In this document: one piece after another, positions 32,994-39,701 of the stretch
How the letters are laid out: each line of letters starts with the position of its first letter
Position numbering within the stretch: position 1 is the stretch's first letter
DNA from: Streptomyces sp. ISL-100
GTDB lineage: Bacteria; Actinomycetota; Actinomycetes; Streptomycetales; Streptomycetaceae
Assembly: GCF_018614615.1 (NCBI RefSeq)
Contig: NZ_JAGGOK010000056.1
Coordinates: 1 to 64,000, forward strand
Length of the DNA stretch: 64,000 nt
Direction of reading: 5' to 3'
Notes under the pieces: model-generated
Databases searched by the model: none
The model's input: only the letters and a program-made list of their open reading frames with translations
Told to the model about the DNA's origin: nothing
Position numbers and translations under genes: made by a program

Positions 32994-34361
32994 TCAGAGC
33001 AGAGCGCGGAACGGGTTGGCGGCAACGACAGGAACGGGAGCGGGCGACCGCTTCACCTGAACGGGGGTCTCCTTCAGATCCGGTCGATAAGCGTCCATCT
33101 GGACGACCTTGGCCCCGTTGCTTTCCATTACTGTCCGCTTCGCCGGCCCCGGCTCCTTGGGCAGCGCTGCGTGACGGGAATCGCCATCGCGGACAGTGAA
33201 AACGGTGGCAGGGCGACCGGTCTTCCCTGACCGTTCGACAGTTACGACGATTTCGGGAAGGGCCTTGACCTCACTCGCACTTGCTCCCACATACGGAAGG
33301 ACCTGAGACGACGTGGCCCGACCGCCGTGCATCTCGATGCGGGCACGTACCTTGTCCGCGAGGCTGAGCGGCTGACGCTTCACCTTCGGAGCATCAGCCC
33401 CCTTGGTGATGCGTACCGCGTCCTGGACGGAGCGACGTACGAGCGTGAACGCGGCCGACAGCATCTCTTCCGTGATGGTCTCGGAGCACTCGGAGGCGGC
33501 CAGACAGGCCGCGACCCTGAGCGTCTGCTCTGCTGTCCGTTCGATGAACACGGCTTGTCCCTCGGGCAGAGTCTCACCCAGGATGCGGGCGTACCGGCGC
33601 ACGATCCGCCACAGCGGCCGGGCGTCTTCCGCAAGCGTGATCACACGGGGCCGGGCAGTGGCCCAGCCGTAAGCGTCGGACAGTTCCCTACCGTCCACCT
33701 CGGGCAGGCTCACTCGGTCGTCATCGAGCATCGGCACCGAACCGAGGAGGAAGGGAAGGATGCGGTTGTACGAGCCTCCGGCCGCTTCCGACTCACCCAC
33801 GTACTTGGCCCAGTCGGACGGCGTTATGTGGGAGTGGAGCACCATGGCAGGGTCTCGGACTTCCTGAGCCTCTTCCTTGGTGGTGTTGCGCAGCGTTGTC
33901 CCATCCCACGCCGCCCGGAGTTTGGTTGTGAACGAGGGGTCACGCTTGACCCGCTTCAACACCTCCGTCCACTCCTCTTCAACCACGACACAGCGTCGGT
34001 CGGTCCCCGCCTCTGTCTCCGCTGTCGCTTCCTGTTGCTGCCACAGGTGATGCACCATGCTCGCGCCAGAGGTGATGCCGGATGTGGTGTGGGTGGCCAG
34101 GAAGCGGCCTAGCGACCGGTCCAGGACGTGAAGCGCTGCGCGGAGCGCGGTTCCCTTTCCCCTGCCCGTTCCGGCCACCAGGGCCGACCACAGGAGCACG
34201 GGGCGAGCGTTGCCACGGGATGACACCTTGACCGTGCCGCCGATGGCAGCCGACCACATCGACAGTGCGGCGACGTACACCCCCAGCGCGTCCGCTTCCA
34301 GGAACGGGGCGATCTTGCGGACCGCGCGGCCGATCGGACCGTACAGAACGGGGGTGTTCAT
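32994..34361 (-). CDS. DUF3987 (primase/helicase-associated ATPase) protein
   Basis: The 455-residue protein has the DUF3987 core: LEADALGVYVAALSMWSAAIGG, a P-loop-like LVAGTGRGKGTALRAAL near residues 62-78, CVVVEEEWTEVLKRVKRD as a Walker-B-like strand, and a C-terminal winged-helix-like region (RARIEMHGGRATSSQVLPYV). DUF3987 proteins occur on phages and integrative elements as replication-type ATPases, often with a primase-polymerase. Here no primase domain is present. AGAGGC precedes ATG 34361. It is probably the element's replication protein or what is left of it. Confidence 0.8.
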   Translation of the reverse strand: MNTPVLYGPIGRAVRKIAPFLEADALGVYVAALSMWSAAIGGTVKVSSRGNARPVLLWSALVAGTGRGKGTALRAALHVLDRSLGRFLATHTTSGITSGASMVHHLWQQQEATAETEAGTDRRCVVVEEEWTEVLKRVKRDPSFTTKLRAAWDGTTLRNTTKEEAQEVRDPAMVLHSHITPSDWAKYVGESEAAGGSYNRILPFLLGSVPMLDDDRVSLPEVDGRELSDAYGWATARPRVITLAEDARPLWRIVRRYARILGETLPEGQAVFIERTAEQTLRVAACLAASECSETITEEMLSAAFTLVRRSVQDAVRITKGADAPKVKRQPLSLADKVRARIEMHGGRATSSQVLPYVGASASEVKALPEIVVTVERSGKTGRPATVFTVRDGDSRHAALPKEPGPAKRTVMESNGAKVVQMDAYRPDLKETPVQVKRSPAPVPVVAANPFRALL

Positions 34362-34449
34362 GCTGCCTCTATCTCAAGAAGGGTTAGTTGGGTAGCCACT
34401 GGCCGGGGGTGCCGGGCGCACTCAGGGCCCGGCACGGTGAACGCGGCAC

Positions 34450-34884
34450 TCAGGCCGCTGCCGCTTTTCCCTCGGATGCGTCCTGGTGGGCCAGGTCGTA
34501 CGCGTGCCTGACGTGCATCGGGACGCGTCCCTGAGCGGACAGGTTCGGCCAGCCGTTCTGTCGGGCCCATGTCCGGATCATCCGGTTGCGCTCCCGCTCA
34601 CTCATCCCGGAACCGTCCACCCCGGCAGGCTCGGGAAGTGGGTCACGACCGACCAACTCACCGGCACGGACAGCTGATTTGAACGTGCCAGGCTCCCGCA
34701 CGTCCATGCAGGGGATGCCACGCTCCTGCGCGTCCCTCAGCTTGGTTGCGTTGCGCTCCCCACCCTCACCCAAGATGAGCAGAGCCGTGCTGTCATCGGC
34801 ACGTCCGACCACCTGATAGCCAAGGTTCCGGACAGCTTCCCGCGCGTCGTCCCAGTCGTACCCCGGTACCTCACCGGCCAGCAT
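34450..34884 (-). CDS. BRCT domain fused to an Lsr2-type DNA-binding domain, probably 5'-truncated
   Basis: The 144-residue frame starts MLAGEVPGYDWDDAREAVRN and contains a BRCT fold (GYQVVGRADDSTALLILGEG, NATKLRDAQERGIPCMDV). It ends with an Lsr2 C-terminal domain: SERERNRMIRTWARQNGWPN, LSAQGRVPMHVRHAYDLAHQ. Lsr2 is the AT-hook-like xenogeneic silencer of actinobacteria. ATG 34884 has no ribosome site. The frame runs on upstream with plausible protein (FLCPYLPGGAECEEATEP) until it meets the integrase fragment, so the original N-terminal part, possibly a nuclease as in related fusions, seems deleted. Confidence 0.7.
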   Translation of the reverse strand: MLAGEVPGYDWDDAREAVRNLGYQVVGRADDSTALLILGEGGERNATKLRDAQERGIPCMDVREPGTFKSAVRAGELVGRDPLPEPAGVDGSGMSERERNRMIRTWARQNGWPNLSAQGRVPMHVRHAYDLAHQDASEGKAAAA

Positions 34885-34971
34885 CACGGACCGGACAAGC
34901 TCAGGCTCAGTCGCTTCCTCGCACTCCGCACCGCCCGGCAGATACGGGCACAGGAACAGAAGTACCCGACC

Positions 34972-35664
34972 GTGGACGACGACCAGACAGGGCGATTCCT
35001 GGGCTCGGTGTGGGAGCCGTGCGGCAATCGGGCCTGTGACGGCGGCCTGGCTCACCACTGCCTCCGGGACGCTCCCCTGTGGACGGTCTACGCCGCCGCT
35101 GGTGTCCGCCGCAGTGAAGCTCTGGGCATGAAGTGGTCGCTCGTCCGCTGGGACGAGGGGGCTATTGAGCTGGGGTGGGTCGTGGTCGAGGAGGGCAACA
35201 CCTATCGGCTCCGGAAGCTCACCAAGGACGGCGACGACAACGCCGTCATCTACGTGGATCAGTCCGTGATGAGCGTCCTGAAGCGGCAGAGGGAGCGCCA
35301 GGACGCCGAGCGGAAGCGGCTCGGCTCCGCGTGGGTCGATCATGACCTGGTGTTCGCTCGTGACGGCTTCAAGCTCTACCGGGGTGAGGCAGGCGGCCCG
35401 CAGGACCCCGAGAAGGTCTCGGCTCGGTGGCGCACCCTGCGCAGCCGGTTGAAGCTGCCTGAGGAGTTCCGCATTCACGACTGGAGGCACAGCAAGGTCA
35501 CGAACGATCTGGAGGCCGGGGAGAACCCTGTCGAGGTCTCCGCGAACGTTCGACACCACTCGCCGGGCTACACCATGTCCCGGTACGGCCACTCACGTAA
35601 GGACGGAGCCCGGAAGCTCGCCGCCTCCGGTGCGGGCCGACTCGGCCTCTCATCCCTGGTCTGA
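34972..35664 (+). pseudogene. tyrosine integrase, catalytic C-terminal half only
   Basis: About 230 residues carry the complete phage-integrase catalytic set: first Arg in AAAGVRRSEALG (R46), HDWRH (H169, R172), a further His in VRHHSPGYT, and the nucleophile Tyr in SRYGHS (Y205). The arm-binding and core-binding N-terminal domains of about 150-170 residues are missing. GTG 34972 has no ribosome site. The upstream in-frame sequence instead overlaps the BRCT-Lsr2 gene on the other strand. Both genes have lost their 5' ends at the same place, as expected from a deletion. It lies next to the tRNA-Leu attachment site. Confidence 0.85.
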
Positions 35665-35683
35665 CCAGGCGATTCACTGGGCT

Positions 35684-35705
35684 GTTGGTCACGTGGTTGG
35701 TCACG
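35684..35705. promoter_or_regulatory. candidate integrase arm sites at the right end
   Basis: GTTGGTCACG occurs twice in direct repeat with 12-bp period (35684-35693 and 35696-35705), just past the integrase stop. It matches the GTTGGYCAYG copies at the left end. Confidence 0.5.
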
Positions 35706-35727
35706 CCACAGCCCTGAAATGCAGAAA

Positions 35728-35746
35728 ACCCCACGTGAAGTGGGGT
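35728..35746 (-). terminator. element-borne terminator for tRNA-Leu
   Basis: Read on the minus strand, ACCCCAC-TTCAC-GTGGGGT is followed by TTTTC, 7 bases past the tRNA 3' end. It replaces the chromosomal terminator displaced to 29858-29885 by integration. Confidence 0.75.
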
Positions 35747-35750
35747 CTCA

Positions 35751-35776
35751 GCTGGTGTCCGAGGGGGGACTTGAAC
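35751..35776. repeat. attR, the copy within the functional tRNA-Leu gene
   Basis: Identical to 29887-29912 over 26 bases. It spans the two bases past CCA, the 3' acceptor strand and the T-loop of the tRNA. Confidence 0.9.
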
Positions 35777-35840
35777 CCCCACGCCCGATAAAGGGCACTA
35801 GCACCTCAAGCTAGCGCGTCTGCCATTCCGCCACCCGGAC
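35753..35840 (-). tRNA. tRNA-Leu (anticodon GAG)
   Basis: Read on the minus strand the 88-nt gene folds as a class II tRNA. Acceptor stem GTCCGGG pairs with CTCGGAC (one G-T). The D-arm is closed by GCG/CGC. The anticodon stem CTAGC/GCTAG has loop TTGAGGT (anticodon GAG). A long variable arm GCCC/GGGC follows, then T-stem GGGGG/CCCCC with loop TTCAAGT. The discriminator is A and CCA is encoded. It is the integration target of the element ending at 35776. Confidence 0.95.
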
Positions 35841-35975
35841 AAGGTGTCTGTCTCGCGGCCCTGGGCCGTTCCGACGTGGAAAACCATAGCAAACATTCAG
35901 ACCCCCTGATCACACCCCTGGTCAGCAGCGGGAGGATGAGGGGGACCACCAGCAACGCCAGTGGGAGGAAGCAGC

Positions 35976-37310
35976 GTGAGCGAGTCGAAGACGGCCGGCC
36001 AGGACAGGACGGTCTCGGGCGAGGACGAGGTCGTCGATCTCTGTCGTGACCTGATCAGGATCGACACCAGCAACTACGGAGACCACTCGGGGCCGGGGGA
36101 GCGGGCGGCGGCGGAGTACATCGCGGAGAAGCTCGCCGAGGTGGGGCTCGAACCGCAGATCTTCGAGTCCCACCCGGGGCGGGCCTCCACCGTGGCCAGG
36201 ATCGAGGGCGAGGACCCGTCGAAACCCGCGTTGCTCATCCACGGGCACACCGACGTCGTACCGGCCAACGCCCAGGACTGGACGCACCACCCCTTCGCGG
36301 GCGAGATCGCGGACGGCTGTGTGTGGGGCCGGGGCGCGGTGGACATGAAGGACATGGACGCGATGACCCTCGCGGTCGTACGCGACAGGATGCGCAGCGG
36401 CCGCAAGCCCCCGCGCGACGTCGTGCTGGCCTTCCTCGCAGACGAGGAGGCGGGCGGTACGTACGGGGCGCGGCATCTCGTCGACAAGCACCCGGGCCTC
36501 TTCGAGGGCGTCACGGAGGCGATCGGCGAGGTCGGCGGCTTCTCCTTCACCGTCAACGAGAACCTGCGGCTGTATCTCGTCGAGACCGCGCAGAAGGGCA
36601 TGCACTGGATGCGGCTCACCGTGGACGGCACGGCGGGGCACGGCTCGATGACCAACAACGACAACGCGATCACCGAGCTGTGCGAGGCCGTGGGGCGGCT
36701 CGGGCGGCACAAGTGGCCGGTCAGGATGACCAAGACCGTACGGTCCTTCCTGGACGAGCTCTCCGACGCGCTCGGCACCCCGCTCGACCCCGAGGACATG
36801 GACGCGACGCTCGCGAAGCTCGGCGGCATCGCGAAGATGATCGGCGCCACGCTGCGCAACTCCGCCGCCCCGACGATGCTCGGTGCCGGGTACAAGGTGA
36901 ATGTGATCCCCGGGCAGGCGACGGCGCATGTCGACGGGCGGTTCCTGCCCGGGTACGAGGACGAGTTCCTCGCCGACCTCGACCGGATCCTCGGCCCGCG
37001 CGTGCGGCGCGAGGACGTGCACGGCGACAAGGCCCTGGAGACCAGCTTCGACGGGGACCTCGTCGAAGCGATGCAGCTGGCGCTGAGGGCCGAGGACCCC
37101 ATCGCGCGGGCCGTCCCGTACATGCTCTCCGGCGGCACCGACGCCAAGTCCTTCGACGACCTGGGGATCCGCTGCTTCGGCTTCGCGCCGCTGAAGCTGC
37201 CGCCCGAGCTGGACTTCGCCGGGATGTTCCACGGCGTCGACGAGCGAGTCCCGGTGGACGGGCTGAAGTTCGGCGTACGCGTCCTGGACCGCTTCCTGGG
37301 CCAGTGCTGA
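35976..37310 (+). CDS. M20-family metallopeptidase
   Basis: The 444-residue peptidase has the M20 metal-binding motifs LLIHGHTDVVPAN near residue 93, GRGAVDMKDMDAM, FLADEEAGGTYGARHLVD and, at the C-terminus, LSGGTDAKSFDDLGI. It probably cleaves a dipeptide or N-acyl amino acid in the cytoplasm using two zinc ions. GTG 35976 is preceded by GGGAGGAAG; the upstream in-frame GTG lacks one. Confidence 0.9.
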   Translation: MSESKTAGQDRTVSGEDEVVDLCRDLIRIDTSNYGDHSGPGERAAAEYIAEKLAEVGLEPQIFESHPGRASTVARIEGEDPSKPALLIHGHTDVVPANAQDWTHHPFAGEIADGCVWGRGAVDMKDMDAMTLAVVRDRMRSGRKPPRDVVLAFLADEEAGGTYGARHLVDKHPGLFEGVTEAIGEVGGFSFTVNENLRLYLVETAQKGMHWMRLTVDGTAGHGSMTNNDNAITELCEAVGRLGRHKWPVRMTKTVRSFLDELSDALGTPLDPEDMDATLAKLGGIAKMIGATLRNSAAPTMLGAGYKVNVIPGQATAHVDGRFLPGYEDEFLADLDRILGPRVRREDVHGDKALETSFDGDLVEAMQLALRAEDPIARAVPYMLSGGTDAKSFDDLGIRCFGFAPLKLPPELDFAGMFHGVDERVPVDGLKFGVRVLDRFLGQC

Positions 37311-37471
37311 CCGGCTAAGTGCTGAAACGACTTTCCAACTAATCGGCCGGACGTGCTATTTGACTGAAAAGAGTGAAAGGGAACATACGCTAGTAGCCCC
37401 GGCACTTTTCCTTCGTTACTCGGTGTGCGGTCCGCGGCTGGGATCGCATTTGCCAACTAGGAGGAAACGTA

Positions 37472-37705
37472 ATGATCAAGAAGGTCGTCGCTGCTGCGGC
37501 TGCTACTGGTGGTCTGGTTCTCGCCGGCGCGGGTATGGCCGTCGCTGACTCGGGTGCCCAGGGTGCTGCTGTCGGGTCCCCCGGCGTGCTTTCGGGCAAC
37601 GTCGTTCAGGCCCCGATCCACGTGCCGGTGAACGTGTGCGGCAACACGGTCTCCGTGATCGGGCTGCTGAACCCCGCCTTCGGCAACACCTGTGTCAACA
37701 AGTGA
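37472..37705 (+). CDS. chpH: short chaplin ChpH
   Basis: The 77-residue protein has a Sec signal (MIKKVVAAAAATGGLVLAGA, cleavage after AVA near 25) and one chaplin domain SPGVLSGNVVQAPIHVPVNV with paired cysteines (C56, C74) and the end GLLNPAFGNTCVNK. It closely resembles S. coelicolor ChpH. Chaplins form amyloid fibres that coat aerial hyphae and lower surface tension. AGGAGG lies at ideal distance. A leader of about 150 bases (37311-37471) precedes it. It is followed by a long chaplin gene, the arrangement of the chpC-chpH locus. Confidence 0.95.
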   Translation: MIKKVVAAAAATGGLVLAGAGMAVADSGAQGAAVGSPGVLSGNVVQAPIHVPVNVCGNTVSVIGLLNPAFGNTCVNK

Positions 37706-37740
37706 CGTTGTGCATGAACCCGTAAGGGTCTGAGTCCCGG

Positions 37741-37778
37741 GTGGCCCCGGAGTGCGCTGCAACGCACTCCGGGGCCAC
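37741..37778 (+). terminator. strong terminator after chpH
   Basis: GTGGCCCCGGAGTGCG (37741-37756) pairs perfectly with CGCACTCCGGGGCCAC (37763-37778) around a 6-base loop. It sits between the two chaplin genes, so the long chaplin at 37852 needs its own promoter or read-through. Confidence 0.9.
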
Positions 37779-37851
37779 TGGGAATTCGGCTCGCGGCCGG
37801 CACAACGTTCCGCGGGCATTCGGTGAAGGTAAGAGGCAGAGGAACGTACCA

Positions 37852-38661
37852 ATGCGTCAGGTAACGAGAAAGAGCCTGATCACCGTGGCGGCCGCGAGTG
37901 GTCTGCTGGCCATGAGCGGCGGCAACGCGCACGCCGGCTCAGGGGCCGAAGGGTCCGCTTCGGACTCCCCGGGCGTGCTCTCCGGGAATTCCGTGCAGGC
38001 TCCCGTGCATGTCCCGGTCAATGTGTGCGGGAACACCGTGAACGTCATCGGTGTGCTCAATCCGGCGATGGGCAACAGCTGCGCCAACGGCTCGCAGAGC
38101 TCGCACCCCGGCAAGAACAACGGCGGCGGATCGACGGCCAAGGGGCGCACGAGCGACTCACCCGGTGTCGGCTCTGGCAACAACGTCCAGGCACCGGTCC
38201 ACGTGCCGGTGAACGCCTGCGGGAACACGGTCACCGTCGGCGGCCTCGGCAACGCGGCCACGGGCAACGACTGCGCCAACGACTCGACAGGTACCCCGCC
38301 GGGGCACGGCCCCGGGAAGCCTCCGGGCAAGCCGGGCAAGCCGGGCAAGCCGGGTGAGCCGGGCAAGCCGGGTGAGCCGGGCAAGCCCGGAGAGCCGGTG
38401 GAGCCCACGGAGCCGGGTAAGCCGGGGACTCCGGGCGAACCCACGGAGCCCGGAGTGCCGGCGGACCCGGACGAGCCGGCGACGCCCGGCAAGCCGGACA
38501 GTCCGAACGGCCCGGACACCCAGACCGTCACGCAGCCCAAGGGCAGCGACGTGCTCGCGCAGACCGGCGCCGGCGCTCCGCTCGGCGTGGTGATCCCGGC
38601 GGGTGCGGGGCTGCTGCTGGCCGGTGCGGTGCTGTACCGCCGGTCGCGCTCAGCGACGTAA
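37852..38661 (+). CDS. chpC: long chaplin with two chaplin domains, collagen-like stalk and sortase signal
   Basis: The 269-residue protein has a signal peptide (RKSLITVAAASGLLAMSGGNAHA), chaplin domains at about residues 38-79 and 102-143 (each with a Cys pair: C59/C77, C123/C141), then a Pro-Gly-rich stretch of GKPGKP/GEPGKP/PTEPG repeats at about 149-215. It ends with the sortase motif LAQTG at about 235-239, a hydrophobic span and YRRSRSAT. Sortase would anchor it to the wall so that short chaplins assemble on it. Gene name by position next to chpH; it could equally be called ChpB-like. The collagen-like stalk is longer and more regular than I expect for ChpC. Confidence 0.9.
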   Translation: MRQVTRKSLITVAAASGLLAMSGGNAHAGSGAEGSASDSPGVLSGNSVQAPVHVPVNVCGNTVNVIGVLNPAMGNSCANGSQSSHPGKNNGGGSTAKGRTSDSPGVGSGNNVQAPVHVPVNACGNTVTVGGLGNAATGNDCANDSTGTPPGHGPGKPPGKPGKPGKPGEPGKPGEPGKPGEPVEPTEPGKPGTPGEPTEPGVPADPDEPATPGKPDSPNGPDTQTVTQPKGSDVLAQTGAGAPLGVVIPAGAGLLLAGAVLYRRSRSAT

Positions 38662-38693
38662 GGCAGGAAATGTGCCGGTACGGCCGGCATGGA

Positions 38694-38729
38694 ACGGAGC
38701 GGGCCCCGCGATCGCGAGGCCCGCTCCGT
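38694..38729. terminator. bidirectional terminator between the long chaplin and DUF5703 genes
   Basis: ACGGAGCGGGCC (38694-38705) pairs perfectly with GGCCCGCTCCGT (38718-38729), and the loop holds a further CGCGATCGCG palindrome. It lies between convergent genes. Confidence 0.85.
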
Positions 38730-38731
38730 CT

Positions 38732-38920
38732 TCACCAGGTGGCACGCAGCTGGCGAATGATCCGCCTGCGCAGCCGCACGCGACGGCTGCCGTCCCGGCG
38801 CAGAGTCAGTCGGTCCAACTCCCAGTGTCCGTACTCGGCATGGTCGGTCAGCAGGCGCGTCGCATCCTTGCGGGAGACCCCGCGTGGCACGTACACGTCG
38901 ACAAATTCGTATTCCGGCAT
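38732..38920 (-). CDS. DUF5703 family small protein
   Basis: The 62-residue basic protein (MPEYEFVDVYVPRGVSRKDA, LLTDHAEYGHWELDRLTL, RRVRLRRRIIRQLRATW) is a conserved short actinobacterial protein of unknown function. Its stop lies 3 bases from the shared terminator. It is divergent from the gene at 38968. Confidence 0.8.
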   Translation of the reverse strand: MPEYEFVDVYVPRGVSRKDATRLLTDHAEYGHWELDRLTLRRDGSRRVRLRRRIIRQLRATW

Positions 38921-38967
38921 CGCATCTATTGTGCGTGCAGAGCCCCAGTACGGATAGCGTCTGCACT

Positions 38968-39669
38968 ATGTCTGATGCTGCGCAGCCCACCGCTGCCGAG
39001 GTACGCGCCGCCGCCGAGGCGGTCAAAGTCGCGCTCGACCGTCACCTCGACGCGGTCGAACGCCGCACCGGGGACGACGACCCTGCCGTCTACGACGCGT
39101 TCAACGAGCTTGCCGCGGCCGCCGAGGCGTACGACGAGCGGCTCTACGACCGCTATGACGAGGTCACGCCCTTCGAGATTCCGGGATCCGACGACTCCCT
39201 GCCCCCTTACACCGGGCCGGAGGAGCCCAATGCGGTCACCATCCTGATCCGCCGCGACTACGCGGTGGTGGAAACCCAGCGGCTGCTCGCGCAGGCGCAG
39301 CGGATCGCCGATCTCGACCCGGACGTCGACGCCCCGGCGATCGAGGTCGAGGTCGAGGTCGATGCCGAGGTTGGCTCCGAGGAGCGCGGCAACGCGGTGG
39401 CGATCGTCGGCGGCAGCGTCCATGCGGCGCTCGGAGTGCTCTTCGGGGAGTACGAACCGGATGAAATCGCTTCCCGGCACCAGGAATTCGGCCTGGAGGA
39501 GGGCGACTCCACCCTGTGGGTGGCCGCCTCGGACGACCTGCCCGAGCCGGGGGAGTGGCTGAGCGCCCCCTTCGAGCAGGTCGATCCGCAGCGGGTCGTG
39601 TGCCGCTTCGACGTCAGCTCCGTCTTCGACGACGAGTTCGACGAGACCGACGGTCCCGACCAGGGCTGA
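38968..39669 (+). CDS. conserved acidic protein of unknown function
   Basis: The 233-residue protein is strongly acidic, begins MSDAAQPTAAEVRAAAEAVK, and has a helical N-terminal half and an alpha/beta second half ending VVCRFDVSSVFDDEFDETDG. No named domain was recognised; it is conserved in Streptomyces at this position as far as I recall. No ribosome site precedes ATG 38968. A possible promoter (TTGTGC at 38930, GGATAG at 38952) would place the RNA start at or near the ATG, so the message may be leaderless. Confidence 0.7.
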   Translation: MSDAAQPTAAEVRAAAEAVKVALDRHLDAVERRTGDDDPAVYDAFNELAAAAEAYDERLYDRYDEVTPFEIPGSDDSLPPYTGPEEPNAVTILIRRDYAVVETQRLLAQAQRIADLDPDVDAPAIEVEVEVDAEVGSEERGNAVAIVGGSVHAALGVLFGEYEPDEIASRHQEFGLEEGDSTLWVAASDDLPEPGEWLSAPFEQVDPQRVVCRFDVSSVFDDEFDETDGPDQG

Positions 39670-39701
39670 CCGCCTCTGACCGCCGGCCCGCACCGGGTGT
39701 T

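Larger units (their letters stand above)
29887..35776. mobile_element. 5.9-kb integrated element in tRNA-Leu(GAG), defective AICE-like
   Basis: A perfect 26-bp direct repeat (29887-29912 and 35751-35776) brackets a block of genes unlike their surroundings. The right copy is the 3' end of an intact tRNA-Leu gene; the left copy is its orphan duplicate. Next to the tRNA lies a tyrosine-integrase remnant. Contents: Scr1-type regulator, DUF6879 protein, small acidic protein, several small proteins, DUF3987 ATPase and a BRCT-Lsr2 fusion. No FtsK-like transfer gene, excisionase or complete integrase is present, so it is probably an internally deleted actinomycete integrative element. Codons look less GC-biased at third positions than in flanking genes. 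Confidence 0.85.

Noticed and set aside
29887..35776. Complete AICE or prophage
   Set aside because: No transfer (FtsK-like), excisionase, structural phage or complete integrase gene is present, so it was called a defective element.
38290..38480. Short repeated units in the long chaplin gene as a possible CRISPR or tandem-repeat array
   Set aside because: The repeats are 6-18 bp in-frame codons for Gly-Pro-Lys/Glu, with no spacers of constant length and no cas genes. No CRISPR array was seen anywhere in the window.
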